Below are positions 18,890-28,497 of a stretch of DNA of 64,000 nucleotides, piece after piece. Below the pieces are notes generated by a model that saw nothing but the letters and a program-made list of their open reading frames with translations, did not search any database and was not told the origin of the DNA. Position 1 is the stretch's first letter. Every line of letters begins with the position of its first letter. Source of the stretch: Chryseobacterium sp. Bi04 (GTDB lineage: Bacteria > Bacteroidota > Bacteroidia > Flavobacteriales > Weeksellaceae); NCBI RefSeq assembly GCF_918698085.1, contig NZ_CAKKLP010000001.1, forward strand, positions 124,001 to 188,000, given 5' to 3'. The translations under genes were made by a program, and so were the position numbers.

Positions 18890-20248
18890 CTATACAAATG
18901 CACTGAATCCTGTAATCGAACGTCCTACGATGAGCGAGTTTATTTCTTTTGTTCCTTCATAAGAATAAATAGCTTCTGCATCTGCAACAAATCGTGCTAC
19001 ATCATATTCCAGCAAGATTCCGTTTCCACCCATTACTTCTCTTGCTCTGGACACAATATCTCTTGTTCTAAGGGTACAGAAAACTTTAGCTAAGGATGCA
19101 TGTTCATCTTTTAAAATCCCTTCATCCTGCATTTCAGATAACCTGAAAACCATAGTCTGCATCGCAGTAAGGTTGGATAACATTTCCACCAGATGTCCCT
19201 GAATCATCTGAAATGAAGCAATAGGCTTTCCAAACTGCTCTCTTTTTCGGGTATAATCCAAAGCACTCTCATAGGCACCTCTTGCGCAGCCTGTAGCCAT
19301 CCAGGCCACTCCTGCCCTGGTCATCCGAAGTACTTTTCCGGTATCTTTAAATGAGTTGGCATTCTGAAGCCTGTTTTCTTCAGTTACCAAACAGTCTTTT
19401 AAAGTAATAAGGCCATTCTGAACAATTCTTAAGGCCATTTTTCCTTTAATCTTTTCTACAGTGAATCCGGAATTATCTTTTTCCACGATGAACCCTTTTA
19501 CTTCTCCGCTATCCAAATCTCTTGCCCAGATAATGATAATATCTGCAAATGTTGCATTTCCAATCCATTTTTTCTGTCCGTTAAGAATCCAGCCATCAGC
19601 TGTTTTCCTGCAGGTTACGGTAAGACCTCCTGCAGCTCCGGATCCTACTTCGGGTTCTGTAAGCCCAAAAGCTCCTATCTTTTCAAATTTCTGCATTTGG
19701 GGGAGCCATTTCTGTTTTTGCTCTTCCGAACCGCAGATGTAAATAGATCCCATTGCCAACCCGGACTGTACTCCAAAAAAAGTAGCAATTGACGCATCTA
19801 CTCTAGCCATTTCCATAGCAATAACACCTTCCATCAAAAAAGGCATTCCCGGGCAGCCATACCCTTCGTAGGTAACGCCACAGATATCAAGTTTCTGAAA
19901 TTTAGGAATCAGTTCGAAAGGAAATTCATCCCTCAGCCAATAATGGTTCACCAGAGGTTTCACTTCTTTTTCCATAAAAGCCCTTACTTTAAGCTGTATC
20001 TCCCGCTGTTCAGGAGTTAAGGTATGGTAGATATCATAAAAATCACCATCAATAGGTGGCAGTTCTTTCTTTTTCTTATCCGAATCCAGCATTTTCATAA
20101 GCCCGGCAAGCTGTTTATCATCCAGCTTTGAAAAATTTTGCATCAGTTTTGGTAAATCCACTTTTTTGGAGATTGTACTCAATTGATCAAAATCTATGGA
20201 AGTGAATAGCCCTATCGCGTTTCTTATTTTGGAAAAAGTATTTGACAT
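18890..20248 (-). CDS. acyl-CoA dehydrogenase (glutaryl-CoA-dehydrogenase-like)
   Basis: FAD-dependent enzyme that introduces a 2,3-double bond into an acyl-CoA. The start is taken at the ATG giving MSNTFSKIRNA; a 13-residue upstream extension lacks support. Family signatures visible are FGLTEPEVGSGAAG (substrate/FAD loop), WIGNATFAD, and the C-terminal ARxxMGGNGI... EGTKEINSLIVGRSITG, where the EGT motif holds the usual active-site Glu region. The C-terminal half resembles glutaryl-CoA dehydrogenase, but a leading about 65-residue extension (to LDSDKKKKEL) is longer than in that enzyme, so the exact substrate is open. Length 452 aa. No neighbouring beta-oxidation genes are seen. Confidence 0.87.
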   Translation of the reverse strand: MSNTFSKIRNAIGLFTSIDFDQLSTISKKVDLPKLMQNFSKLDDKQLAGLMKMLDSDKKKKELPPIDGDFYDIYHTLTPEQREIQLKVRAFMEKEVKPLVNHYWLRDEFPFELIPKFQKLDICGVTYEGYGCPGMPFLMEGVIAMEMARVDASIATFFGVQSGLAMGSIYICGSEEQKQKWLPQMQKFEKIGAFGLTEPEVGSGAAGGLTVTCRKTADGWILNGQKKWIGNATFADIIIIWARDLDSGEVKGFIVEKDNSGFTVEKIKGKMALRIVQNGLITLKDCLVTEENRLQNANSFKDTGKVLRMTRAGVAWMATGCARGAYESALDYTRKREQFGKPIASFQMIQGHLVEMLSNLTAMQTMVFRLSEMQDEGILKDEHASLAKVFCTLRTRDIVSRAREVMGGNGILLEYDVARFVADAEAIYSYEGTKEINSLIVGRSITGFSAFV

Positions 20249-20455
20249 AATGGTTTTTTGTGAATTTGGTTTGTAAAAGATAAGCAAAAATTACTCCGAA
20301 AAAAAATAACAGATATTGAACAGTTTTTACAAAACACTTAAAATCAATATATTATATCAGAATATTTTCTTTACAAGCTTTTTACTTCAGTTTTTCAAGC
20401 ATTACAAAAGATCCTGCCCCAACTTTGACCTAAGCAAAACATTAAAACCCACACT

Positions 20456-21364
20456 ATGAAAACTACTTACATTACATTATCGCTATCTGCAGCTCTTTTA
20501 CTAGGATCCTATTCATGTAAAAAAGGAGAGGTAGCTTCTACAGACCTTGAAGCCTATGGCACTACAGATTCCGCAGCAACCATTGTATCGGACAGCATCT
20601 CAACAGTCGCTACGATGAAAGTAAAAGATAACCAGTTTATCAAAACTGCGGATATTAATATGGAGGTAAAAGATGTTTATAGTACAACGATCTCTATCGA
20701 AAAATCAGTTCAGGATCTTGGTGGATTTGTAACTAAGAGCAATCTTCAAAGTAATGTCATTTCGGAAAATACTTATAATACATCTGATGAAGAAGCTATG
20801 CTGATTAAAAAATATCAGACAGAAAACAGGATGCAGGTACGTGTTCCTACCGAAAAATTAGGAGAACTTCTGACATTGATTAATAACAGCAAGCTATTCC
20901 TTAATTCCAGATCTGTTAATGCAGAAGATATTACAGCCAGCATTAAATATGCGGAAATGGAAAGTAAAAGAAACCAAAAAACATCCGAAAACATCAGCCA
21001 GCTGAAAACAAATAAGGATAAAGTAAAGCTTGACGACGAAAATATGACAGAAGGAAATATCCAGAAGCTGACCAGTATGGATACAGCCGATAATCTGAAG
21101 TACAGTACTGTTGATATTTACATCAAAGAACCCAAATTACGCATCGCAGAAATAGCTGTTACCAATACCAATAGCATTGACAATAAATATAAAATCAATT
21201 TTATAGATCAGGTGAAAGACGGTTTTGTGTATGGATTTTATCTGATTCAGAATATTATAATAGCTCTTATCAACGTTTGGCCACTCCTATTAATTGCAAG
21301 TGCAGTCATTTATTTTTTCAGAAAAAGAAAAACAGCAAAGCATGAGCAATCAAAAATCTCATAA
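20456..21364 (+). CDS. DUF4349 lipoprotein
   Basis: A 302-aa envelope protein. The signal peptide ends in a lipobox (LLGSYSC, Cys at about 21). The body carries the DUF4349 pattern: FIKTADINMEVKDV, a central predicted coiled coil around YAEMESKRNQKTSENISQ, then a TVDIYIKEP strand, and a C-terminal membrane helix (IIIALINVWPLLLIASAVIYFF) followed by a basic cytoplasmic tail. Being both lipid-anchored and membrane-spanning is usual for this family. Function is unknown. A clear hairpin terminator follows the gene. Confidence 0.87.
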   Translation: MKTTYITLSLSAALLLGSYSCKKGEVASTDLEAYGTTDSAATIVSDSISTVATMKVKDNQFIKTADINMEVKDVYSTTISIEKSVQDLGGFVTKSNLQSNVISENTYNTSDEEAMLIKKYQTENRMQVRVPTEKLGELLTLINNSKLFLNSRSVNAEDITASIKYAEMESKRNQKTSENISQLKTNKDKVKLDDENMTEGNIQKLTSMDTADNLKYSTVDIYIKEPKLRIAEIAVTNTNSIDNKYKINFIDQVKDGFVYGFYLIQNIIIALINVWPLLLIASAVIYFFRKRKTAKHEQSKIS

Positions 21365-21413
21365 TAAAAAAAACACCTAACCAATTGGTTACCAACATAA
21401 TTTTAGATTTTAC

Positions 21414-21435
21414 AACCTCCTTTTTTAGGGAGGTT
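21414..21435 (+). terminator. intrinsic terminator of the DUF4349 gene
   Basis: AACCTCC / GGAGGTT arms around an eight-base T-rich loop, followed by a T-run. Lies about 50 bases after the stop codon. Confidence 0.85.
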
Positions 21436-21517
21436 TTTATTTTTTTCAAAAAAAAACTGTAACGATTCTAATATCCCATTTACCTACTGTTTAAAGAATA
21501 AGAAAAAAATTAATAAT

Positions 21518-22390
21518 ATGAAAAATTTAGTAAAACTTGGATTTGCAGCTTTATTATCAATGAGTCCTATTGCTGCAACAGCACAAAATAAAGATGCCGG
21601 CAATAACAGCCTGCTATGGGAAGTATCCGGGAATGGTCTCTCTAAGCCTTCTTATATTACCGGAACTTTTCATATCTTATGCAACAAGGATTTTGAAATA
21701 AAACCCAAGGTATTGAAAGCTCTTGAGAAATCTGACAATTTTGTCATGGAGATCAATTATACAGACCCTGCTGAAATAAAATCACTACAAAAAATGTATC
21801 AGACAGATAAAAAAATATCAGATCAGCTTTCTCCGCATGAAGCTAAAGAACTGAATACAATTCTGGCTGATTATGGGACAGATCTAAAAAGCATAGACTC
21901 ATCAAGTCCACAAGCACTTTATGCGCTACTTTCTACTAAAGCAATACCATGTCCCCAGACTGAAATAAAGCTCTATGAAATAGAACTTCTTCAGAAGGCA
22001 ATAAAAGATAAAAAAACGATCAGAGGTCTTGAAAAGGTAGAGGATCAGATGAAGAGCATTAATGAAGCTTATAATCTGAGAAGTACAATTATCCAACTAA
22101 AAATGGGTAAGGAATATGAAATTCTTTTTAAAAAGATGATAGAAGCTTTTAAAAATGAAAATGTACAATTACTTTATAGTCTTTTTAAGGATGAAAGATT
22201 TATGAATATCCAGCAGGAAAAAGCAATGCTTACCAACAGAAATCAAAACTGGGTAAAAGCAATGCCTGAAATAATGAAAAACCAAAGTTCTTTATTTGCT
22301 GTGGGCGGATCTCATCTTATGGGTGAAAATGGCATCATCCCTCTCCTGCAATCAAAAGGATATACCGTAAAACCTGTATCCAGCTTATAA
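21518..22390 (+). CDS. TraB/GumN family protein, secreted
   Basis: A 290-aa protein with a Sec signal peptide (cleavage probably near ATAQ) and the two TraB/GumN hallmarks: the N-terminal GTFH element in PSYITGTFHILC and the C-terminal FAVGGSHLMGENGIIPLLQSKG. Relatives of the Tiki/TraB group are thought to be metalloproteases or peptide-binding proteins, with the GTxH and GxxH histidines as likely metal ligands. It begins a possible three-gene operon: the sigma-factor gene starts 24 bases downstream, which hints at an envelope-stress role. Function is not proven for this subfamily. Confidence 0.86.
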   Translation: MKNLVKLGFAALLSMSPIAATAQNKDAGNNSLLWEVSGNGLSKPSYITGTFHILCNKDFEIKPKVLKALEKSDNFVMEINYTDPAEIKSLQKMYQTDKKISDQLSPHEAKELNTILADYGTDLKSIDSSSPQALYALLSTKAIPCPQTEIKLYEIELLQKAIKDKKTIRGLEKVEDQMKSINEAYNLRSTIIQLKMGKEYEILFKKMIEAFKNENVQLLYSLFKDERFMNIQQEKAMLTNRNQNWVKAMPEIMKNQSSLFAVGGSHLMGENGIIPLLQSKGYTVKPVSSL

Positions 22391-22414
22391 TGACAACCAA
22401 ACCATGAAACTATT

Positions 22415-22924
22415 GTGAGCAATCCAACTGAAACAGCTTTTTTAAAGCTTGTCAACCAGCACAAGGGTATTTTATATAAAGCATCCCGCATCTATGCTGA
22501 TTCTATGGAGGACCGGGAAGATCTGCAGCAGGAGATTCTTATCCAGCTATGGAAATCTTACCAAAACTTTAAAGGGAACAGTGAATTCTCAACATGGATG
22601 TACCGCGTCGCCATCAACACCTCCATTACTTACTTAAAAAAAGAAAAACAGAGAGCCACTACCCATACAGACCCATCTCATCATTTTGAAGTAGCACAGG
22701 AGGACTACAACCCGGCAAAGGATAAGCAGCTGGAAATTTTTTACAACGCCGTGCAGGAACTCAACCCGTTGGAAAAAGCCGTTATATTTTATTTCATGGA
22801 AGGGATGTCTCATAAGGAAATCGGAAGCAATCTGGGACTCAGCGAAGGCAATGCGCGTGTAAAACTCAACAGAACAAAAGAAAAAATACAGCAAATCATA
22901 AAAAAATCAGGTTATGAATTTTGA
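22415..22924 (+). CDS. RNA polymerase sigma factor, ECF (sigma-70 family)
   Basis: A 169-aa ECF-type sigma factor directing RNA polymerase to a small regulon. Region 2 is visible as EDREDLQQEILIQLWKSYQNF and STWMYRVAINTSITYLKKE; region 4 as EGMSHKEIGSNLGLSEGNARVKLNR, the DNA-binding helix-turn-helix. The start is GTG: the nearby upstream ATG is out of frame and stops after four codons, and starting at GTG gives the expected MSNPTETAF. Overlap of 11 bases with the next gene suggests translational coupling with a membrane partner that could act as anti-sigma factor. Confidence 0.9.
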   Translation: MSNPTETAFLKLVNQHKGILYKASRIYADSMEDREDLQQEILIQLWKSYQNFKGNSEFSTWMYRVAINTSITYLKKEKQRATTHTDPSHHFEVAQEDYNPAKDKQLEIFYNAVQELNPLEKAVIFYFMEGMSHKEIGSNLGLSEGNARVKLNRTKEKIQQIIKKSGYEF

Positions 22925-23519
22925 TCAATTAAAAGAACAATGGAATAATGAAGGCGACAACGTCGAAATTCCAGATACTATAGAAAAGCTAAAAGAAAGC
23001 AAACATCCTGTTTCAAAAATCCAGAAAAACATGAAAAAGGAATTCCCAATCCAGGTGGTCGCTATTATCCTTATTGGTTTTTTCCCTCTCCAATTGGGAT
23101 TCCCATCTTCGCAATACATCATCTACTATATATCTTATACAATGATGGTTGTTATATCTTCTTATTACCTCTATGGATTTTATAAGTTTTATAAACAAAC
23201 TGAATTATATACAGGTAATACTAAAAACAGCCTCTGGAAAATATACCATGAACTGCGGTTGAATATGGAAAGATACCAGTCTTTCGGATTCTTATTATTG
23301 CCACATTTTCTTATTACCCTTGGTTTGGAAATCTACAACCTTTTGGAAAAAAAGGGAAAAGCGCTGTCTGAACTTAGCAATTCATATCAGCAAGCCTTAA
23401 TAATAGCCGTATTACTGGGAACCCTTTCCATGGTTGTAAGTATTGTTTTATGGACAAAATATATCTATGGGCGCAGTGCCAAACAGCTTGAAAATATCCT
23501 GAATGAAATGGATGAATAA
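22914..23519 (+). CDS. membrane protein, possible anti-sigma partner
   Basis: A 201-aa protein with an N-terminal soluble part (MNFDQLKEQWNNEGDN, about 40 residues) followed by about four hydrophobic segments (near 45-65, 68-88, 120-140 and 155-180) and a short polar tail ending NILNEMDE. It overlaps the sigma-factor gene by 11 bases, the usual arrangement for an ECF sigma and its membrane-bound regulator, but it has no visible zinc-binding HxxxCxxC anti-sigma motif, so the role is inferred only from position. A rho-independent terminator follows. Confidence 0.78.
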   Translation: MNFDQLKEQWNNEGDNVEIPDTIEKLKESKHPVSKIQKNMKKEFPIQVVAIILIGFFPLQLGFPSSQYIIYYISYTMMVVISSYYLYGFYKFYKQTELYTGNTKNSLWKIYHELRLNMERYQSFGFLLLPHFLITLGLEIYNLLEKKGKALSELSNSYQQALIIAVLLGTLSMVVSIVLWTKYIYGRSAKQLENILNEMDE

Positions 23520-23550
23520 TATAAAACCAACCTTTTATAAGCATAAAAAA

Positions 23551-23581
23551 ACAAAGCCCCGGATGATATCTGAGGCTTTGT
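23551..23581 (+). terminator. intrinsic terminator of the sigma-factor operon
   Basis: ACAAAGCC / GGCTTTGT arms around a 15-base loop, followed by a TTCTTT stretch; about 30 bases after the membrane-protein stop. Confidence 0.75.
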
Positions 23582-23617
23582 TCTTTAAAAAAATGTTATT
23601 TATCACCTTCAAATTTA

Positions 23618-23645
23618 TTTGAGGTTTTATTTTTCCTTAAATTTG
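23618..23645 (+). promoter_or_regulatory. candidate promoter for pgi
   Basis: A TAAATTTG -7 box (TAnnTTTG type) at 23638-23645 is preceded 16 bases upstream by TTTG. Spacing is a little short for the Bacteroidota consensus. It lies about 68 bases before the pgi start. Confidence 0.5.
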
Positions 23646-23713
23646 CAGATCAGAAATAAAGTCTTATGAATTTTTATAAATACTTATTCTCTGAACTCTA
23701 ATTCCCGAAAAAT

Positions 23714-25354
23714 ATGCTATCAAAAATAAATCCTATACAAACTAACAGCTGGAAAGCTCTTGACGAACATTTCGCAGGAAACGATTTTGACCTGAGAAGC
23801 CTTTTCCAGTATAACCCGAATCGCTTTTCAGAATTTTCTTTACAAAAGGATAATTATCTTTTTGATTATTCTAAAAATTTAATTGATTCAAGAACAAAAG
23901 AACTTCTGTTACAGTTGGCCGAAGAATGCCAGTTGAAAGAAGCGGTTTCAAAAATGTTCTCTGGTGATAAAATCAATGAAACAGAAGGAAGAGCGGTATT
24001 GCATACAGCGTTGAGAGATTTTTCTGAGCGCGAAATTCTTGTGGATGGTGAAAATATCAAACCACAGATCAAAAGAGTTCTTGACCATATGAAAGCTTTC
24101 TCCGAAAAAATCATATCCGGAGAACACAAAGGTTTCAGCGGAAAAGAGATTACGGATGTGGTGAATATCGGAATTGGGGGTTCAGACTTAGGACCTGTTA
24201 TGGTATGTTCGGCTTTAAAGCACTTTAAAACCAGACTGGATGTGCACTTCGTGTCCAATGTAGATGGCAATCATATTGCAGAAGTCGTTAAAAAATTAAA
24301 TCCTGAAACCACTTTGTTCATCATTGCTTCCAAAACCTTTACGACTCAGGAAACGATGACGAATGCTAACTCAGCGAAAGACTGGTTCCTGAAAGCTGGA
24401 AAACAGGAAGATGTAGCAAAACACTTTGTGGCCTTATCTACCAACATTGAGGAAGTAAAAAAATTCGGAATTGCAGAAGAAAATATTTTTGAATTCTGGG
24501 ATTGGGTAGGCGGAAGATATTCCCTTTGGAGTGCCATCGGATTAAGTATTGTACTTGCTGTAGGATACGAAAATTTTGAACAGCTTCTAAGAGGTGCTTT
24601 TGATACTGACCAACACTTCCAAACTGCAGATTTCTCTGAAAACGTTCCGGTTTTAATGGGGCTTTTAGGAATCTGGTACCGTAATTTCTATGCAGCAACA
24701 AGCTATGCTATTCTGCCATACTCCCAGTATTTAGACAGGTTTGCGGCTTATCTTCAGCAAGGAGATATGGAAAGCAACGGAAAATGCGTAGACAGAAACG
24801 GAGAATTTGTAGAATATGAAACAGGCCCAATTATCTGGGGAGAGCCGGGAACAAACGGGCAACACGCTTTTTACCAGCTGATCCACCAGGGTACTGAATT
24901 GATTCCTGCAGACTTTATTGCATATGCAAAAAGTGCCAATGAGGTTTCTGATCACCAGGAAAAATTGCTGGCCAACTTCTTTGCACAAACAGAAGCCCTT
25001 GCTTTTGGTAAAACTGAAGAAGAAGTAGAACAAGAGCTTGTCAATGCCGGGAAATCCGATGAGGAGATAGACCGACTGTTGAACTTTAAGGTCTTCCATG
25101 GAAATACACCTACTAACTCTATGATATTTAAAGAATTAACTCCTTTTTCACTAGGACAGCTTATTGCGATGTATGAGCATAAGATTTTTGTTCAGGGAGT
25201 GATCTGGAATATTTTCAGCTTTGATCAATTTGGAGTGGAATTAGGTAAAGTGTTAGCCAATAAGATTCTTCCGGAACTGGAGAGCAATGAGCCAATAAGC
25301 TCGCATGACAGCTCTACCAACGGATTAATTAATTATTATAAAGAAAATAAATAG
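23714..25354 (+). CDS. pgi: glucose-6-phosphate isomerase
   Basis: Interconverts glucose 6-phosphate and fructose 6-phosphate in glycolysis and gluconeogenesis. The 546-aa length matches the long bacterial/eukaryotic PGI form. Both family signatures are present: the sugar-isomerase segment [11 protein letters not shown] and, downstream, the [15 protein letters not shown] block containing the catalytic Glu/His region, with a C-terminal [12 protein letters not shown]. The ATG start gives the expected N-terminus ([18 protein letters not shown]). A candidate TAnnTTTG promoter lies upstream. The same frame stays open for 28 codons past the TAG stop, which is listed separately. Confidence 0.97.
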   Translation: MLSKINPIQTNSWKALDEHFAGNDFDLRSLFQYNPNRFSEFSLQKDNYLFDYSKNLIDSRTKELLLQLAEECQLKEAVSKMFSGDKINETEGRAVLHTALRDFSEREILVDGENIKPQIKRVLDHMKAFSEKIISGEHKGFSGKEITDVVNIGIGGSDLGPVMVCSALKHFKTRLDVHFVSNVDGNHIAEVVKKLNPETTLFIIASKTFTTQETMTNANSAKDWFLKAGKQEDVAKHFVALSTNIEEVKKFGIAEENIFEFWDWVGGRYSLWSAIGLSIVLAVGYENFEQLLRGAFDTDQHFQTADFSENVPVLMGLLGIWYRNFYAATSYAILPYSQYLDRFAAYLQQGDMESNGKCVDRNGEFVEYETGPIIWGEPGTNGQHAFYQLIHQGTELIPADFIAYAKSANEVSDHQEKLLANFFAQTEALAFGKTEEEVEQELVNAGKSDEEIDRLLNFKVFHGNTPTNSMIFKELTPFSLGQLIAMYEHKIFVQGVIWNIFSFDQFGVELGKVLANKILPELESNEPISSHDSSTNGLINYYKENK

Positions 25355-25441
25355 TCCATAAAAGGAAGGTTCTGGAGAAATGATGTAGAAAAAGAGGGAG
25401 CTGATGAATTTCAGGATATCGTTGTATTCAATAAAATCTAA
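25355..25441 (+). other. in-frame open stretch after the pgi stop codon
   Basis: Directly after the pgi TAG, the same frame encodes 28 further residues (beginning SIKGRFWRND and ending VVFNKI) before a TAA. The composition is protein-like and there is no ATG. It could be chance, a gene remnant, or a readthrough extension; normal PGI ends before this point, so it is not part of the known enzyme. Confidence 0.25.
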
Positions 25442-25461
25442 ATAAAGTAAAAAAAGTAAAA

Positions 25462-26346
25462 ATGGCAGAAATTCTTGACGGACTTAAAGTATCCAAAGAA
25501 ATAAAAGCAGAGATCAAGGTTGAAGTAGACAAGATCCTTGAAAGCAAAAGAAGAGCACCACACTTGGTAGCAATTCTTGTTGGAAACAACGGGGCAAGCA
25601 AGGCTTATGTGAATGCTAAAGTAAAAGACTGCGAAGAAGTGGGATTTCAATCCAGCTTAATTAAATTTCCAAGTACAGTTTCTGAATCTGAATTGCTGGA
25701 AAAAATCGATGAACTGAATAAATCTAAGGCAGTAGACGGATTTATCGTTCAGCTACCTTTACCAGACCAGGTTGATCAGGAAAAAATTATCAATGCAATT
25801 GACCCAAGAAAAGATGTAGACGGATTCCATCCTGAAAACTTTGGAAAGATGGCTTTGGAAATGGATACTTTCTTACCGGCTACCCCTTTCGGAATCTTAA
25901 CATTACTGGAGAGATACAATATTGAAACTAAAGGAAAAGACTGTGTAATTATCGGAAGAAGTAAAATTGTGGGAAGACCAATGAGTATTCTAATGGGAAG
26001 AAAAGATTTCCCTGGAAACTCTACGGTTACCCTTACCCACTCTTACACGAAAGATATTGAAGAGTATACTAAAAAAGCAGACATTGTGATCACCGCTTTG
26101 GGAGATCCACATTTCTTAAAAGGAGAAATGATCAAAGATGGTGCTGTTATTGTTGATGTAGGAATTACAAGAGTAGATGATGATTCTCCAAAAGGATATT
26201 ATCTGGCAGGTGATGTAGATTTTGACAGCTGTGCTGCTAAGGCAAGCTGGATCACTCCGGTACCTGGAGGAGTAGGCCCTATGACAAGAGCAATGTTAAT
26301 GAAAAACACCATTATTGCTTACAAAACTTCGGTCTATAACGACTAA
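25462..26346 (+). CDS. folD: bifunctional methylene-THF dehydrogenase/methenyl-THF cyclohydrolase
   Basis: Interconverts one-carbon units on tetrahydrofolate. The 294-aa length is standard. Family motifs: the substrate-site SKAYVNAKVKDC with the Tyr-x3-Lys catalytic pair, QLPLPDQ, the NADP-binding GRSKIVGRPMSILM, and the C-terminal PVPGGVGPMTRAMLM. The gene starts from an ATG 107 bases after the pgi stop and is followed by queE eight bases after its own stop, so folD and queE look co-transcribed. Confidence 0.97.
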   Translation: MAEILDGLKVSKEIKAEIKVEVDKILESKRRAPHLVAILVGNNGASKAYVNAKVKDCEEVGFQSSLIKFPSTVSESELLEKIDELNKSKAVDGFIVQLPLPDQVDQEKIINAIDPRKDVDGFHPENFGKMALEMDTFLPATPFGILTLLERYNIETKGKDCVIIGRSKIVGRPMSILMGRKDFPGNSTVTLTHSYTKDIEEYTKKADIVITALGDPHFLKGEMIKDGAVIVDVGITRVDDDSPKGYYLAGDVDFDSCAAKASWITPVPGGVGPMTRAMLMKNTIIAYKTSVYND

Positions 26347-26354
26347 TTTTAAAA

Positions 26355-26984
26355 ATGAATAAAGAAGAAGATATTTTATTAAAAGAAGGTAAAATGCTCC
26401 CTGTAATGGAGCATTTTTACACTTTACAGGGCGAAGGTGCCCATACTGGGAAAGCCGCCTATTTTATCAGGTTGGGAGGCTGTGACGTAGGATGCCACTG
26501 GTGTGATGTAAAAGAAAGCTGGGATCCTGAGCTTCATCCTCTGATGAATGCCACAGAGATTGCAGAAACAGCGGCTAAACACTGCAAAACAGTTGTTCTT
26601 ACAGGAGGAGAACCCCTAATGTGGAACTTGGAGATCCTTACCTCCAAACTAAAGGAATTAGGATGTACCATTCATATTGAAACTTCAGGAGCATATCCTA
26701 TGAGCGGGCATTTGGATTGGATTACTCTTTCTCCAAAGAAAACAGGGCTCCCAAAAGAAGAAATTTATCAAAAGGCTCATGAGCTTAAAGTCATCATTTT
26801 CAATAACAACGACTTTAAATTTGCTGAAGAACAGGCTGCAAAAGTTTCTGACCAGTGCAGGCTATACCTTCAAAGCGAATGGAGCAAAAGAAATGATATG
26901 TATCCTAAAATTACAGATTTCATTCTGGAGCACCCGGAATGGCAGGCCTCTGTTCAGACCCATAAATACCTGAATATTCCGTAA
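26355..26984 (+). CDS. queE: 7-carboxy-7-deazaguanine synthase
   Basis: Radical-SAM enzyme that makes the 7-deazaguanine core of queuosine from 6-carboxytetrahydropterin. The radical-SAM cysteines are in the QueE-type arrangement GCDVGCHWCD (Cys-x3-Cys-x2-Cys). The N-terminal EHFYTLQGEGAHTGKAAYF block and TGGEPLMW (the GGE SAM-binding element) are also clear. The protein is short (209 aa), as expected for QueE with its reduced barrel. It lies eight bases after folD. Other queuosine genes are not in this window. Confidence 0.94.
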   Translation: MNKEEDILLKEGKMLPVMEHFYTLQGEGAHTGKAAYFIRLGGCDVGCHWCDVKESWDPELHPLMNATEIAETAAKHCKTVVLTGGEPLMWNLEILTSKLKELGCTIHIETSGAYPMSGHLDWITLSPKKTGLPKEEIYQKAHELKVIIFNNNDFKFAEEQAAKVSDQCRLYLQSEWSKRNDMYPKITDFILEHPEWQASVQTHKYLNIP

Positions 26985-27024
26985 AAATACGTAAATTAGC
27001 TAGCCATTCTGTTAAAATCATTAG

Positions 27025-28395
27025 ATGCAGAGAATTCGATACTCTAGATACCTGAAATCGATTATTATTTTGCTTGACCTTATGGTTATTGCATCTATTT
27101 TTATATTTTTTTTTATAAGCAGAAACGAAAGTTTAAAATACCATAAGGAAACCTGGTATCAGAATATTTTTTCTCTGATTTTGTTATTTTTGTTCTGGGT
27201 GCTTTTAAGCGGTAGGACAAAAATTTACAATATTCCAAGGAATCTGACCTATACCCTTTTCCTTGAACGGCTTTTCATCCATTTCCTTTTTTTTATACTG
27301 GGGGTTCTGCTTATTGGGAAAGTAAGTAAAAATGTTTTTTTCAATTCAGACATCTACTGGCTTTCGTTTTACCTTTTGGCTTTTATTTTTCTGGCAAAAT
27401 CGATCATTTATTTTACCATTAAATATTTCCGTTCACTGGGGATCAACTATAGAAATGTAATGTTTCTTGGAAACAACGATTCTACAGGCATTCTAAAAAA
27501 TATATTTGAGGCCAGAAAAGATTATGGATACCGGATATTTGAATATGAATATGCAGATATAAATACAGATGAACTCGTTAGTTTCTGGAAAAAAAATGGA
27601 ATACATACCTTATTTTTATCTACAGAAAATTCATTTAACGAAAATACGGAGACAAAAATTTTCAAACTGGCAGAAGACCATAAGGTACATATCTCATTGA
27701 TTCCGAGTATAACACAAAGTGACTTTTTTCTTTATGATCTCGGATATATCCAGACCCAGCCCGTTCTTAACCAGGCAAGATATCCATTAGATTATTACTC
27801 TAATTTCCTGGTGAAAAGAACCTTTGATATTGCTTTTTCCATAATTATACTAGGTTTATTCTGCTCCTGGGCATTTCCTATTATTGCTATTTTAATAAAA
27901 GCCACTTCTAAGGGGCCGGTTTTCTTTATACAGAAAAGATATGGCTTCCATGAAGAAGTCTTTAATTGTTTAAAGTTCAGGACTATGGTTCCTAATGACG
28001 AATCTGCTACCCGCACGACCCGGGAAAATGATTCGAGAATCACTAAAATCGGTAAGTTTCTGAGAAAAACCAGTCTGGATGAGCTTCCACAGTTCATTAA
28101 TGTATTGAAGGGAGAAATGTCTGTGGTGGGTCCACGTCCTCATATGCTGGCTGTAGATAATTATTATAAACCAAAAATCGGAAGATACAGCTTAAGAAGT
28201 ATGGTGAATCCGGGAATTACAGGTCTTGCGCAGGTAAGCGGTCTGCGGGGTGATTTCGGAGATGTGGAAGTAGAAATGAAAAAGCGGGTTCTGGCAGATG
28301 CATTCTATGTCAGAAACTGGAGTTTCGTATTGGATATGGTTATTATTTTAAAAACTGTATTATTGGTTATAGGTGGTGACAAAAATGCAAAATAA
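27025..28395 (+). CDS. polyprenyl glycosylphosphotransferase (WcaJ/PglC-like)
   Basis: Transfers a sugar phosphate to undecaprenyl phosphate to start glycan repeat assembly. The N-terminal half has about four hydrophobic segments; a Rossmann-like CoA-binding-type region follows (NVMFLGNNDSTG, residues about 150-250). The C-terminal bacterial sugar-transferase domain carries the re-entrant helix KRTFDIAFSIIILGL and the catalytic KxRTMxx block FRTMVPND, and ends with RKTSLDELPQFINVLKGEM and VGPRPH, all strong family signatures. 456 aa is normal. No neighbouring glycosyltransferase genes; the glycan operon at 5-7 kb is on the opposite strand. Confidence 0.92.
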   Translation: MQRIRYSRYLKSIIILLDLMVIASIFIFFFISRNESLKYHKETWYQNIFSLILLFLFWVLLSGRTKIYNIPRNLTYTLFLERLFIHFLFFILGVLLIGKVSKNVFFNSDIYWLSFYLLAFIFLAKSIIYFTIKYFRSLGINYRNVMFLGNNDSTGILKNIFEARKDYGYRIFEYEYADINTDELVSFWKKNGIHTLFLSTENSFNENTETKIFKLAEDHKVHISLIPSITQSDFFLYDLGYIQTQPVLNQARYPLDYYSNFLVKRTFDIAFSIIILGLFCSWAFPIIAILIKATSKGPVFFIQKRYGFHEEVFNCLKFRTMVPNDESATRTTRENDSRITKIGKFLRKTSLDELPQFINVLKGEMSVVGPRPHMLAVDNYYKPKIGRYSLRSMVNPGITGLAQVSGLRGDFGDVEVEMKKRVLADAFYVRNWSFVLDMVIILKTVLLVIGGDKNAK

Positions 28396-28497
28396 GGCTT
28401 ACAGCATAATAAAAAAGTTTTAATTTTAACACTTATCCGGGCTCCAGTCTTGGTATCAACCTTAGCCCAATTCAATAAAAAAGTCTAATTTAGCGCT

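Noticed and set aside
23667-23702. 11-codon ORF between the pgi promoter and pgi
   Set aside because: Too short, with no conservation information; AT-rich leader sequence yields such frames by chance.
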